Below, in pieces: positions 54,165 to 63,564 of a stretch of DNA of 64,000 bases (positions are counted from its first letter, which is position 1; each line of letters starts with the position of its first letter). The position numbers and the translations under genes are program-made. The stretch is from NCBI GenBank assembly GCA_025084515.1, contig JAJAGP010000879.1:208670-272669 (forward strand). The letters are read 5' to 3'. The notes beneath the pieces are model-generated. The model did no database searches. It was not told the origin of the DNA and saw only the letters and a list, made by a program, of their open reading frames with translations. Origin of the DNA: Ancistrus triradiatus (taxonomy: Eukaryota > Chordata > Actinopteri > Siluriformes > Loricariidae).

Positions 54165-54407
54165 TCTTAGAATTTTCACCCTGTCCCCCTTCCAAAAAAG
54201 TGTGTTCTTGGCTGCTACCTTTCCAAAAAACATTCCTGATCAAGCTTCTTCAGACTGTAGCAGGATCAACTTGGCATCCCGATGAAGCTGCCAGATGCTG
54301 CTATTGCTCAACTGTAAGGGAAGGAACCACTAAATACTTGCCAATACTTGGTAAAACAATGGTATGTCTAATCTAATGGTGGCCTAAGGCTTTTGCACAG
54401 TACTGTC
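54165..54407 (-). mobile_element. Tc1-F fragment
   Basis: Minus-oriented: TTTCACCCTGTCCCCCTTCC, GGCATCCCGATGAAGCTGCC, then GGTGGCCTAAGGCTTTTGC with the terminal ACAGTACTGT. Adjacent to Tc1-B. Confidence 0.7.
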
Positions 54408-54820
54408 TACCCAAACCAACATATAAATTGGCTAAGAGCTCCCCCTGGGAGGCAAGAGCTGCTTGTTCCTGCTTTGTTTACTTTGTTAGTCACGTGGTTT
54501 GCCATGCCTTGCCTGATTAACACTTCTATGCAAATGAAAGTATTGTTGCGTTTACTGAAGTAAGAATATTGGGTAGTTTATACATTACAATATGAAAGTG
54601 GGTTAGTTATTAAATTATTCAGATATACGACTGCATTGGATCTTGGGAGTTGTGTGAAACAGTGAGAGAAAAGTGCTATGTGGTTAAGAAATGGCTATGG
54701 GTAATAAAGCCTCCATAAAACTAGTACATAAGTGACTAAGAGCTCAGTTGGGTTGTTAGACTGCTAGCAGGGAGACTACCTGTGATTTGTACTTGTAATC
54801 TGAACTCATATTGGATCTGC
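54408..54820. other. anonymous sequence
   Basis: No recognised feature. Confidence 0.4.
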
Positions 54821-55021
54821 TACATTTACATTTATGTCACTTAGCAGATGCTCTTATACAGAGTGACTTAGAACTGATACAGTCTTACAATCCAAATAAT
54901 TGTGGGTTAAGGACCTTACTCAACAACAAGGAACCAAGATAGCAGTTTTGCAAAGGTGGGATTTGAAACCTGGACCTTCTGGTCAACAGCCCAGCTCCTT
55001 AACCACAAGCCACCACAGTCA
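54821..55021 (-). repeat. old SINE copy
   Basis: Diverged minus-oriented SINE: rc tail CACTTAGCAGATGCTCTTAT, AGTGACTTAGAACTGATACA, rc B-box GGATTTGAAACC, rc head CAGCTCCTTAACCACAAGCC. Confidence 0.8.
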
Positions 55022-55499
55022 CTTTCAATCAAAACATGCTTACATGAGTTCCTTCACTTCAGTTCTCAACTTACATGATTATTTATTTTGGCCGCCTTCT
55101 CCATAGTCCAGTACCTTAACCGCTAGGCTGCCATAGTCCCATAAAGCAGGCTTCTATCAGGACATTTAGGCCTGTAGTCTATACTGTTATCCAGAGGCGA
55201 TCTTCTAATTCTTTCAATCAATTCTAATTTTGGAGATCATTAATCCCCACAGTTGTAGCTTAAAAGAGGTGGGAATTTGAACTCTCAACCTTCTGGTCTA
55301 CAGGCCAGTTCCCACTCTAGTCCCATCCATATGTGATCTCTTATTCATATGTGATGCTGTTACAAAACTGCTACACCACATACACAGTACACCTGTTGGC
55401 ATATGTTATTATATCTTTAGTTCCCTACTGAAATATAGGATGCTGAACAGCCAACAGTATTGGTGAACCTGTCAATGAGCTGGCCACTGCATCTCTCAC
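55022..55499. other. SINE head fragments and anonymous DNA
   Basis: A detached SINE head (rc GTCCAGTACCTTAACCGC) lies at 55107-55141. A degenerate tRNA-like block (GGGAATTTGAACTCTCAACC) is at about 55270-55300. The remainder is unassigned. Confidence 0.5.
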
Positions 55500-55938
55500 C
55501 TTAATAATTTTCACTCTGCACTTTGGCGAGTTTGGCGACTTAACAAGGTTACAAAGAAGTAAACAAACGCAGAGACATTCATACCTGATGCTGACATAAT
55601 CTGTTTTACTGAGCAGCCCTACTGACAGTACAATCAGAATGACAATTTACATAAACTTGTACGCACACGCAGAGTTTCTATTCTTTTACGCAAATTTGAG
55701 AAATAAAAAGCATATCTTTTAGCCAAAAGCAGGATTACATCTACTGACAATCGGAAACTTGGTGGCTTAACACAGTAGAATTTCATTGCTGGCAGGACAT
55801 CTGTCACATTTCAAGAATGGCGAGGGCGAGAGGCGAGGTGGGCGGCTTTTCGAGATAAAGTGCATGGAGGGAAATCCGTCCTGTCATCACAGACGAGTTT
55901 GGCGAGATAACGGGGCGAGATAACAAGGTTAGACTGTA
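55500..55938 (+). repeat. Rep-I copy 2
   Basis: GGCGAGTTTGGCGACTTAAC, ATTCATACCTGATGCTGAC, TTTCATTGCTGGCAGGACAT, AGTGCATGGAGGGAAATCC and the end GGCGAGATAACAAGGTTAGA. Same orientation and order as 35095-35500, with different internal deletions. Confidence 0.7.
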
Positions 55939-56298
55939 CTGGTGTTTTAGCAGGTCTGCCTTCTGAACAAATTTCTGCCATGTTGGAGCTGGTCAGCCAA
56001 GCATAAGTGGTAGTATTGTGATGGAAATGTCTCTGAGGGGGAATCTTCTGAACAACTCACCTTGCTTGCAGGATTCCATTATAAATTCTGCCAAAGCACT
56101 GCACTATGTTCCAAGTCCATTTCAAGAGGCATCTGCTGAGATATTTGATTAGTTCTGCAGCATTGTGGAACCTTCCAGACCTTTCATCATCTAGAAGGTT
56201 TTTCATACTGCCTTTTATCAATAGTTCCATTCACAATTCAAAATTCCATTTTTATGTGGCCTGAATATGCTTTACACTGCTGAAATATCATCTAAAAT
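55939..56298. other. anonymous sequence
   Basis: No recognised feature. Confidence 0.4.
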
Positions 56299-56899
56299 TA
56301 CTGTGCAAAAGTCCTAGGCCACCATTGGATTAGATATAATGACCAAACATAATTATTTCTCAGTATCTTTATCAGAATACAATAAGAAAATACAGGACAT
56401 CTGTATGCTGTATTAAAAATGATAAAAATCACAAAAACAGCTTCTATACGCTATAGAGGCAAGTATTTAGTGAGCCCTCATCTTACACTTGAGCAACAAC
56501 AGCATCCGTGGCCGGATACAAGGAGTGTAGAGGTGGACTATGAAGCCCCCCACCCCCAAATTAAATGGATCACATGATACTCCCCAAAAAATTTTCACTG
56601 CACCCCCAGTCAAAGCAGACTGTATCCACCAGCTTCATCAAAATGCCAAGGTGACCCTTCTACAATCTGAAGAAGCCTGCTCAGGTCTTTTTGGAAGGGT
56701 AGCACCCAAGGAACCACTTTTTTGAAAGGGGAGCGGGGTGAAAAGGCTAAGACATGCTAAAGCTCACAAAGATTGTAATGAAGATCAGTGGAAAAGAGAA
56801 TTATGGGATTGACGAATCCAAGTTTGAACTTTTTAGTTCCAGTCATCAACAGTATGTGATATATGGTCATTATACCGTAAGACTTTTGCACAGTACTGT
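56299..56899 (+). mobile_element. Tc1-F copy with transposase remnant
   Basis: Ends TTACTGTGCAAAAGTCCTAG and AGACTTTTGCACAGTACTG. A remnant around 56794-56860 reads YGIDESKFELFSSSHQQYVI, preserving the Asp-Glu-Ser of the first catalytic block. The left half carries the same leader as the copy at 22443. About 0.6 kb, internally deleted. Confidence 0.75.
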
Positions 56900-57029
56900 A
56901 TATATGGGGTTTTGCGATCTGTATCATTCAGGCTTGTCTGTTATCCTCACTCACCTTCTACAGCCTTCTGCAGAACGTGAGGCACTCGACACTAGTCTAA
57001 AAATGTAGCACACATTTAATTTCCTTAGA
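56900..57029. other. anonymous sequence
   Basis: No recognised feature. Confidence 0.4.
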
Positions 57030-57205
57030 AGGACCTTCGAGACGAGATGTCCTCCATGAGCCGTTCAAAGTGCTTCAGAAGCTGTCTGAGATGAAAAAGG
57101 CTGACTTTCAAATGGTTGATGAGTTGATGATTAATTGATTATTAACTGGTTTCATCTGCTCCAGCTTCAGAGCTGCTTGAAACGGCTAACGAGGTTAATG
57201 AACAG
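57030..57205 (+). repeat. imperfect hairpin element, locus 2
   Basis: Left arm 57060-57096 (GCCGTTCAAAGTGCTTCAG...GAGATGAAA) pairs with right arm 57150-57187 (TTTCATCTGCTCCAGCTTC...TTGAAACGGCT) around a 53-nt loop. The whole segment is homologous to the reverse complement of 44965-45150, including the loop (GATGAGTTGATGATTAATTG). No transposon termini or target duplication were found. Confidence 0.7.
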
Positions 57206-57726
57206 CTTTCGGCTTCTTATATAAAACATGCAGCATAACTGTGTATCAGCGTCTCTTGTCCTTTTTCTCACAGTTCTTTTTTTTCAATCTATACTGTAAA
57301 CTTATAGCAGAGTTGTCATGGAGATGTGTGCAACGACTTGGACACCATCTGGTATATTTAAGCTCTGCTTATTTAGATAAGCATAAAAAGGTCATCTGAC
57401 AAGAGATACTCCAACCTTTATGTAAGACTGCAGACGAAATCACATGGACACTTTCCTTTTTCATTAGCTCCTCTCAGTACCCAGTGTTAATACCTTTCTG
57501 GGAAATGAATAAAAATGGCTAAATGGCCCATTAGGAATTGCTTGAGAGGAGTACAAGTATGGGAAGCTTAACATCCCTGATATGTTCTTTGAAACTGTAC
57601 GTTAAGCGATCTGGATATTGTCCAAACTTCATATTATATTCTGTACTTAGCAGAGTGATATGGGATACTGTAGTGTACTGGGATTGACTAAATAGCCAAG
57701 ATACTGCTGTGTTTTTGAATTTACAG
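57206..57726. other. anonymous sequence
   Basis: No recognised repeat. Confidence 0.4.
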
Positions 57727-59100
57727 AAGTGTAAATGACCTTTGCCAAAGGTCCTGACCCAACCTCATACCATGACAGAGCCTGGCTTTTGGACTTGTTC
57801 CTGATAACAGTCTGGATGGTCCTTTTTCATCTTTGGTCCGGAGCACACGGCATCCATTTTTTGACTTCTCTGGTCTCAGAGGCTTGTGGGATGGGCCATC
57901 AAATAGTGGAAACGTGCATTGTGATCAGACCAATCAGTACTTCAGATATTTTTTGGAAGAAATGGACTTCATGTGCTCCAAACCAAAGATGAAAAAGACC
58001 ATTCAGACTGTTATGAGGAACAAGTCCAAAAGCCAGGCTCTGTCATGGTATGGGGTCGGGTCAGAGCCCTTGGTAAAGGTCAAGTCAGATGTATTTATAT
58101 AGCGCTTTTTACAATGCAGCATTGTCTCAAAGCAACTTTACAAGTTTAGATTATCTCCTAATAACTACGTCCAATCCCAAATTGAGCAAGCCTAGGGCGA
58201 CAGTGGCAAGGAAAAACTCCCTGGGTGTTATAGGAAGAAACCTTGGGAGGACCAAGACTCAGAAAGGGACCCAACCTCCTTGGGCGGCGTAGATGATAAA
58301 TCTAAATTAAATTATACCTGTTTCTAAAATTCTAAAAAGTACCTGTTTGATTGCAGTGGTAAAATAATGGAACGCTTCCAAATTTTGGTGTCTGTTCTGC
58401 AACCAGCACTGGCAGTGTGCAACTGGAAAATATCTATATAGTAAAAAAAAATTCACTAATCTGTCCTGGACTTCAAAAACAGAACCCCAATTGACCACTG
58501 AGAAGACATTTCTTCAGGTTGAAATTTGTGTTCTGCACTCACTGCACTAAAGGTCATTTACACTTCTGTGATGCAGCATTAATGCAGAAAAGTACACTGA
58601 GATTTTAGAGAACCATAAACTTCCTTCACGATGCCATCTTTTCCAGGGATGTCCATGCATTTTTCAACAAGACAATGCAAAACAAGCCAAATCAGAAAAA
58701 GTTAGGACTGAAATATGGACTGAAATCTCTTCCAGTCTTTCTTTGAGGAACATTGTTTTTAAACATTTCAATCATTCTCTCACACATTTGTTGATAGACT
58801 GGAGATCCTCTGATCATCTTTACTCCTCGTGGATACTGCTTTTGTACCAAATCATGATCATAAATTTTGTTTTTTACCTCATTACTAGCTCTAAATTGCC
58901 CCCGTCCCAACTTTTATTGGAATGTTTTACAGGCCTGAAATGCAGGAATGGATGTTTATTAACGAATGAAATGAAGTTGACCAGAAAAAAAAACCATGAA
59001 ATATCTCAGGTTCATACTGTGTCCAATGAAATAAAAGTCAAAGAAAATGTAAGGAACTCTTTTCCATACCCTCCCAACTTTTTCTGATTTGGAACTGTAG
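57727..59100. mobile_element. Tc1-G derivative with inversions and a Rep-A insertion
   Basis: 57730-57862 is minus-oriented transposase-middle DNA. 57863-58082 is plus-oriented and repeats it (LVSEACG/FSGLRGLWDG to SWYGVGSEPLVK). A Rep-A copy follows (58083-58547), then plus-oriented transposase (CTTCTGTGATGCAGCATTAA, CAACAAGACAATGC) to 58685. After CCAAATCAGAAAAAGTTAGG the sequence switches to minus-oriented leader and terminal region ending CTTTTTCTGATTTGGAACTG (59097). The last switch matches the one in 18530-19080. Confidence 0.8.
58074..58556 (-). repeat. Rep-A insertion with 9-bp target duplication
   Basis: Rep-A (58083-58547) flanked by TAAAGGTCA at 58074-58082 and 58548-58556, splitting Tc1-G exactly. 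Tail block TCAGATGTATTTATATAGCG, then GCCTAGGGCGACAGTGGC and GACCAAGACTCAGAAAGGG. Its far half (58310-58547: CTGTTTCTAAAATTC, ATGGAACGCTTCC, GACCACTGAGAAG) differs from the head of the other copies, so Rep-A tails are joined to at least two kinds of body. Confidence 0.8.
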
Positions 59101-60044
59101 TTTGAACGGTCTGTGCATGGGTCAACAATCTCACAGGTTTCACACAAAGCCCACCTGTACTCCAGGGTGATGACCCTGCTTGGAGGCCCTGTCTGTATCT
59201 GAGAGAGGGGACGATCCCAGTGCTGCAGCAAATGTGGCGTCCTAACCAGGCCACATTTATGAGCCATGTGTTCTATGAGGATTGGCGATGAGCCCCTATG
59301 ACCCGGACCAGAAGAACGTGGGGGAAAAATGAGAAAAGTTTCAGCAGCGTAGCAGTGCTGGGATTTGAACTCCCAACCTTATAGTTGGTAATCCGGTAAC
59401 TACCAAGCATTCACTTATTTATCAAAGACCATTAAATCCGAATGATGATCCTCAGGACAGATCAAATGAAGACAAGTCAAATGTTGTAGTGTTGTCTCGA
59501 AGCAGCTTTTCAAAACTTCAGTCTTGTAGAAACTGTTAACATCATAACCATGGCAACAGCACAATCTTAACTCATCCCTTTACAAATGGCAAATCAGTCA
59601 ACTGCGCTCAAGGATATCTGATTGAAACGGTCATTTTTAGTTTGGCACGCATCACCAGTCCTGTTAGCCTGTCAGGTCAGCTCATGATACTAAACTCTGC
59701 AGCAGAGCGATATTGGAGAAGACAATACTGTAACCATGGTTACACGCTTGAGCTCTGTGTGTCCGTGTGTATCTGTGTATTTTGTTATTTGATTTGTACA
59801 GTAATCAATCCGGATATCAATATCAATGAAAGATCCACTCAGTAGCCATCCCGATACGCAGCAGATTTAATAAATGATATCCAGCATGGCTTTTACCGCT
59901 GCAGGCTGGAAATCATATTGAGCCTTACTCATACATTTTGGCAGAAGCTTTTATCTAAAGCAACTAACAGTTCAGATGAAGGATAGAAGCCGGATTAAAC
60001 TGAAAGTGCCAAAATTTTACCCATCGATGCACAGTTGCACTTTG
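59101..60044. other. anonymous sequence with tRNA-SINE remnants
   Basis: A tRNA-like block (GGGATTTGAACTCCCAACC) is at about 59360-59380 and a SINE-tail-like block (TTGGCAGAAGCTTTTATC) at about 59938-59965. Nothing else recognised. Confidence 0.4.
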
Positions 60045-60260
60045 GTTTGACAAATATTGTAAACTCTTATAGGGGACACTGTTCTCTCATATTCGTGTAC
60101 AGAAGGGGCGTGTCTAGGTCCCGCAGAGACCTGCTGTGTATACTACTGTGCAAAAGTCTTAGGCCACTAGTAGATTTGTTGTTTTAACAGTAGTATAATG
60201 ACCATACATAACATTATTCAGGAGGAATATACTCAAAAAACTCAAACATGGATTTGTCGC
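60045..60260. repeat. local duplication, copy 1 (includes a Tc1-F end)
   Basis: GACAAATATTGTAAACTCTT, ATAGGGGACACTGTTCTCTC, then a Tc1-F end, recur in the same order at 60718-60920. The duplicated unit contains DNA outside Tc1-F. Confidence 0.7.
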
Positions 60261-60400
60261 TCCACAATCCTCTTTCCCCACTGATCTTCATTCCAATTTG
60301 TGAGCTTTAGCAAATATCTTATATTGCATATATCTTATATCTTCCGAAAAAGTGTTTTTTTGGCTCCTACCCTTCCAAAAAGACTCAATGCTAAAACAAT
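60143..60400 (+). mobile_element. Tc1-F copy, decayed
   Basis: TACTACTGTGCAAAAGTCTT, TTGTTGTTTTAACAGTAG, AATGACCATACATAAC; later CTACCCTTCCAAAAAGACTC at about 60366. Right end lost. Confidence 0.65.
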
Positions 60401-60717
60401 AGTATATAGCAAACAGCACCTCTGGCTGGTTGTTCCAAAGTCAATTGTAATGAGAAAAATCCAGCCTTTGAGTAAAGTAAATTCAGTCTGAGAAATGAAC
60501 ATCCCTCATCAATAAATAATTCGTTTTAACAAAACCTAATGAGCCACAATTTCTGGCATCCCTGCAGCTACCACTTTGTAACACAATGTAGATATCCTAG
60601 AAAATCCAGGGACATAAATCCCAGGAGGATAAACATGTATTATATTTAATATATTTATATAAAACGTTTTTTTAATAATATCTATTAATACGCACTGTAA
60701 GAACTTGTTCAGTTTGG
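60401..60717. other. anonymous sequence
   Basis: A block TCAGTCTGAGAAATGAACAT with CCCTCATCA (about 60483-60510) resembles 63488-63520; otherwise nothing. Confidence 0.4.
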
Positions 60718-60920
60718 TTAGACAAATATTGTAAACGCTTATAGGGGACACTTTTCTCTCATATTAAGAGATCTGGGTCTCAGCCCAAGACGAGCTGAAT
60801 AGTACTGTGCAAAAGTGTTAGGCCGCCATTAGATTTGTTGTTTTAGCAATGTATTAATAACCTTAATGCATTAATAACATGGATTTGTCAATCCATAATA
60901 CTCTGTCTCACTAATCATCA
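60718..60920. repeat. local duplication, copy 2
   Basis: Partner of 60045-60260: GACAAATATTGTAAACGCTT, ATAGGGGACACTTTTCTCTC, followed by a Tc1-F end. Confidence 0.7.
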
Positions 60921-61226
60921 TTCCAATCTTTGTTAACTTTGGCATACTTTAGCCTTTTCACCCTGCTACCCTTCCAAAAAGATGCTTGGCATCCCAAAAC
61001 TGCCAGAGGCTGCAAATGCTCAAGTGTAACAGGCTACCACTGTAGCCTATAGAAGCTGTTTTACTCAGATTTCTTTTTTCTTTTCTTAGTACTGCATTTT
61101 TATTGTATTTTCTGGTTGTATTCTAAGAAAGACACTGTGAAATAATTAAATATGGCCATTATACCATTGCTAAAACAATGGTAAGTCTAATATAATGGTG
61201 GCCTAAGACTTTTGCACAGTACTGTA
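60801..61226 (-). mobile_element. Tc1-F MITE-like copy with both ends
   Basis: Ends AGTACTGTGCAAAAGTGTTA and GACTTTTGCACAGTACTGT. Interior: ACCCTGCTACCCTTCC, TGGCATCCCAAAACTGCCAG, GGCTACCACTGTAGCC (a local palindrome at about 61031-61046). 0.43 kb with no coding capacity. Confidence 0.75.
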
Positions 61227-61284
61227 GGTCTGTGAAAGTTTCGTTAAATCAGAACCAGAATGAAATTGACATCACAGTTAGTAG

Positions 61285-61400
61285 CAGCTCTTATCCAGAG
61301 CAACCTGCAACTGATAGAATCTCACAAACCAAGCAATTGTAGGTTAAGGACCTTGCTCAAGAACCCCACAGTGGTGACAGGGGTGGGGTTCAGACAAAAC
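61285..61400 (-). repeat. degenerate SINE fragment
   Basis: GCTCTTATCCAGAGCAACCT, CAAGCAATTGTAGGTTAAGG, CCTTGCTCAAGAACCCCAC: the tail and core of the main SINE; the head is lost. Confidence 0.75.
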
Positions 61401-61429
61401 CAATGCAGTGTACCTCGAAAAGCTGCCAA

Positions 61430-62292
61430 CCTCACCTCTTGCCCTCGCTAAGCTTAAAATGTGACAAATGTCCTGCCAGTAATGAAATTCTACCCCATTA
61501 AGCTGCCATGTTTCAGACGGTCCGTAGGTGTCACTTTAATCCTACTTTAAACTTGTAACGTCGTATGATGTACAGCCCCTGTCTGTTATCAGAAACATTA
61601 TATAAGGAGGAGACTGGACACTGGTTCAAATAGGAATGGGACTGTAGTACAGAAGCCCCGCCCCATCATTAGAAAGAACCAACCTGCATATTAGTAAATG
61701 TATGGGAGAGAGGGGCGGCAAATCTTGGCCCCTTTGTAGTGGTGGGATGCGCATGCGCGGTAGCCAGAATAACCTTAAAAAATCATATTTTTCTGTGTTA
61801 TTTGAATCCAACAATGCAAGTACGTTATATAATTTTTTGTCAGATTGTACCAGCGATTCTAAATACGCATTTTAGATGTCATTGTATTGTTCTGTTTCAG
61901 ATATATAGGTCTCTGCCCATTCAAAGAGATAGGAGTCTGGTTTGGTATGGTATCAGTGACGTTACCAAGATGGCGGTGGATTGAGCAGACTTATAATGAC
62001 TTTGCTGTGATTCATGGCAGACTGGACTTCATGGGCTTTGCGACACAGAAACAATCGTCAATCGTGGACTATTTCTGAAATTTGTGTAAATGAATAGAGA
62101 CTGTACCTGTATTTATGTACATTATAAATGTGATCGTACGATCATGAGGGCTGCTCGGTAAAACACATTATGTCAGAAATAGATATAAATGTTACTTTGT
62201 ATATTTTCTGTAATCTCATTAAATCGCCAAACTCACTTTTTGCAAAATATAGCCATGGAATAGACGTGGGCGAGATAACGAGGCTAGATTGT
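61430..62292. repeat. Rep-I copy 3, composite with promoter-like motifs
   Basis: Left part is minus-oriented Rep-I (TCACCTCTTGCCCTCGC, AATGTGACAAATGTCCTGCC, GTAATGAAATTCTACC); the right end is plus-oriented (GGGCGAGATAACGAGGCTAG). Between them are an NRF1-like GCGCATGCGCGG (61748-61759), a YY1-like CCAAGATGGCGGTGG (61966-61980), and a pyrimidine stretch ending TTCTGTTTCAG (61890-61900). The two short frames 61739-61984 and 61887-62078 have no known domain. It may be a longer Rep-I member with an internal promoter or a Rep-I split by other DNA. Confidence 0.5.
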
Positions 62293-62599
62293 AATTATTC
62301 CAGTGACCATTAAAGTAAGTGGAATAATTACAGTTGACCTAAAGTGTTAACCCATTCTCTTAATAGCTGATAGTGAAATAGGGGTTTGCTGTACCTTTAG
62401 GGTGTTGTAAATTTCAGAATAACTGCAGATGGACTGATAAAGGCCAGCTTTGTCATTTCTGACAGCAACCCCTGCATTACATTTTCTTTTTTTTGAATCA
62501 CAAAACACAATCTTTGCGTACAAGAAGACCATGTGAGAGTTCGATGCAGCATCGAGCAGCAATGAGCAAATGGTGGTAGAGGTCTCAGGAGCGCATTTT
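62293..62599. other. anonymous sequence
   Basis: No confident feature. The minus frame 62347-62562 (contains FLYAKIVFCDSKKRKC) is unrecognised, though it could belong to the adjacent transposase remnant. Confidence 0.4.
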
Positions 62600-63470
62600 C
62601 TTAGTTCATGCTAATTTTATGATCAATAATGTGTTGTTAGGACCACTAAAAGTTTAACATTCAGCCCAGGAGTGTGCTAAACAAAATGTTCTGCCTGATA
62701 CCACTGTTGTTTTCACAGCCAATATATTTTCTGCCACAAATTACGAGGCAATTGAGGTACGATACCATAAATGGAATAGCACCCCCATTAGGGTCACACA
62801 TTTCGAACAGACTTTTAACTGCCACGCAGGCTGAGCCGCTATCAAATGCGGGCACAGCTCCCGCTGGCACGGTTAAGGCAACCTCCCATCTTATAAAGTT
62901 CCTCTGCCATATCAGTCGATCAAGTCTTTCAAAGTGTACAGCCTCTTAAAGTCAGGGCTTTTGCGAAATCGCACGGCTTACCCTGAAGGAAATGGTCAAA
63001 TCCTACCATCATCCTAAGAATGTCTTCAAACATACTGAGCAGGTATACAGTTAAAAATTTGCTGAGTTTTGCTAGAATGCCAACAGCTGTGGGAAACTTT
63101 GTGCTTGACAAGCCCTGAATGAGAGCAAAAAAATTGAAAATGGCAGATTTCACACGCCGTCTTTCTCATGACCAGCATTTTAGGGGAAGCTGCACTAAAG
63201 CAACTGGATGCAGCCTAAGTGCTTCTTGAATGCAGACAAATTTCTGGCGAGTCAGCAGTCATGCAGTGGAAAACGTATTTTATGCTTTGGAGAAATGTCA
63301 CAAAAAAGTCTCTCGCTTCAGGTATGGCTTTGCTTGTATGGATGAGAAATAAATTAAGTTCTGGTGCATAAGAGTGCACATACAGCACCTCTGGGTGCTT
63401 GATCCGAATCCGAGCCACCAGCTGCTCCACTCATAATCTCTCACAGAAAAAATGAGAAACATGCAACCTT
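62600..63470 (-). pseudogene. hAT-like (ZMYM/DUF4371-type) transposase remnant
   Basis: Minus-strand frames in order: MEQLVARIRIKHPEVLYVHS then APELNLFLIHTSKAIPEARDFF (63215-63430), IQGLSSTKFPTAVGILAKL...LLSMFEDILRM...PCDFAKALTL (62929-63153), and a C-terminal part after 62870. The pattern R-IR-KHP-A-YVHCYAH-LNL followed by a helical region with ...FDKIL... and a DLAQA-like motif is typical of hAT-related transposases with a DUF4371-like domain. The RNase H catalytic Asp regions are only partly covered, stops and frameshifts occur, and no terminal repeats were found. Family assignment is from remembered motif order. Confidence 0.55.
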
Positions 63471-63564
63471 TATTGGAAGTAAATGTAGTCTGAGAAAAGA
63501 AAATCCCTCATCAGGAAAAAGTTATTGGCAGACTCCTATTTCTATATATACATATATATATATA
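63471..63564. other. spacer with TA-rich end
   Basis: Short spacer ending in a (TA)-rich run that provides the TA target of Tc1-C. Confidence 0.5.

Noticed and set aside
61887..62078. Possible terminal exon after TTCTGTTTCAG
   Set aside because: No recognisable protein, no upstream donor identified, lies within a Rep-I composite; kept only as a finding.
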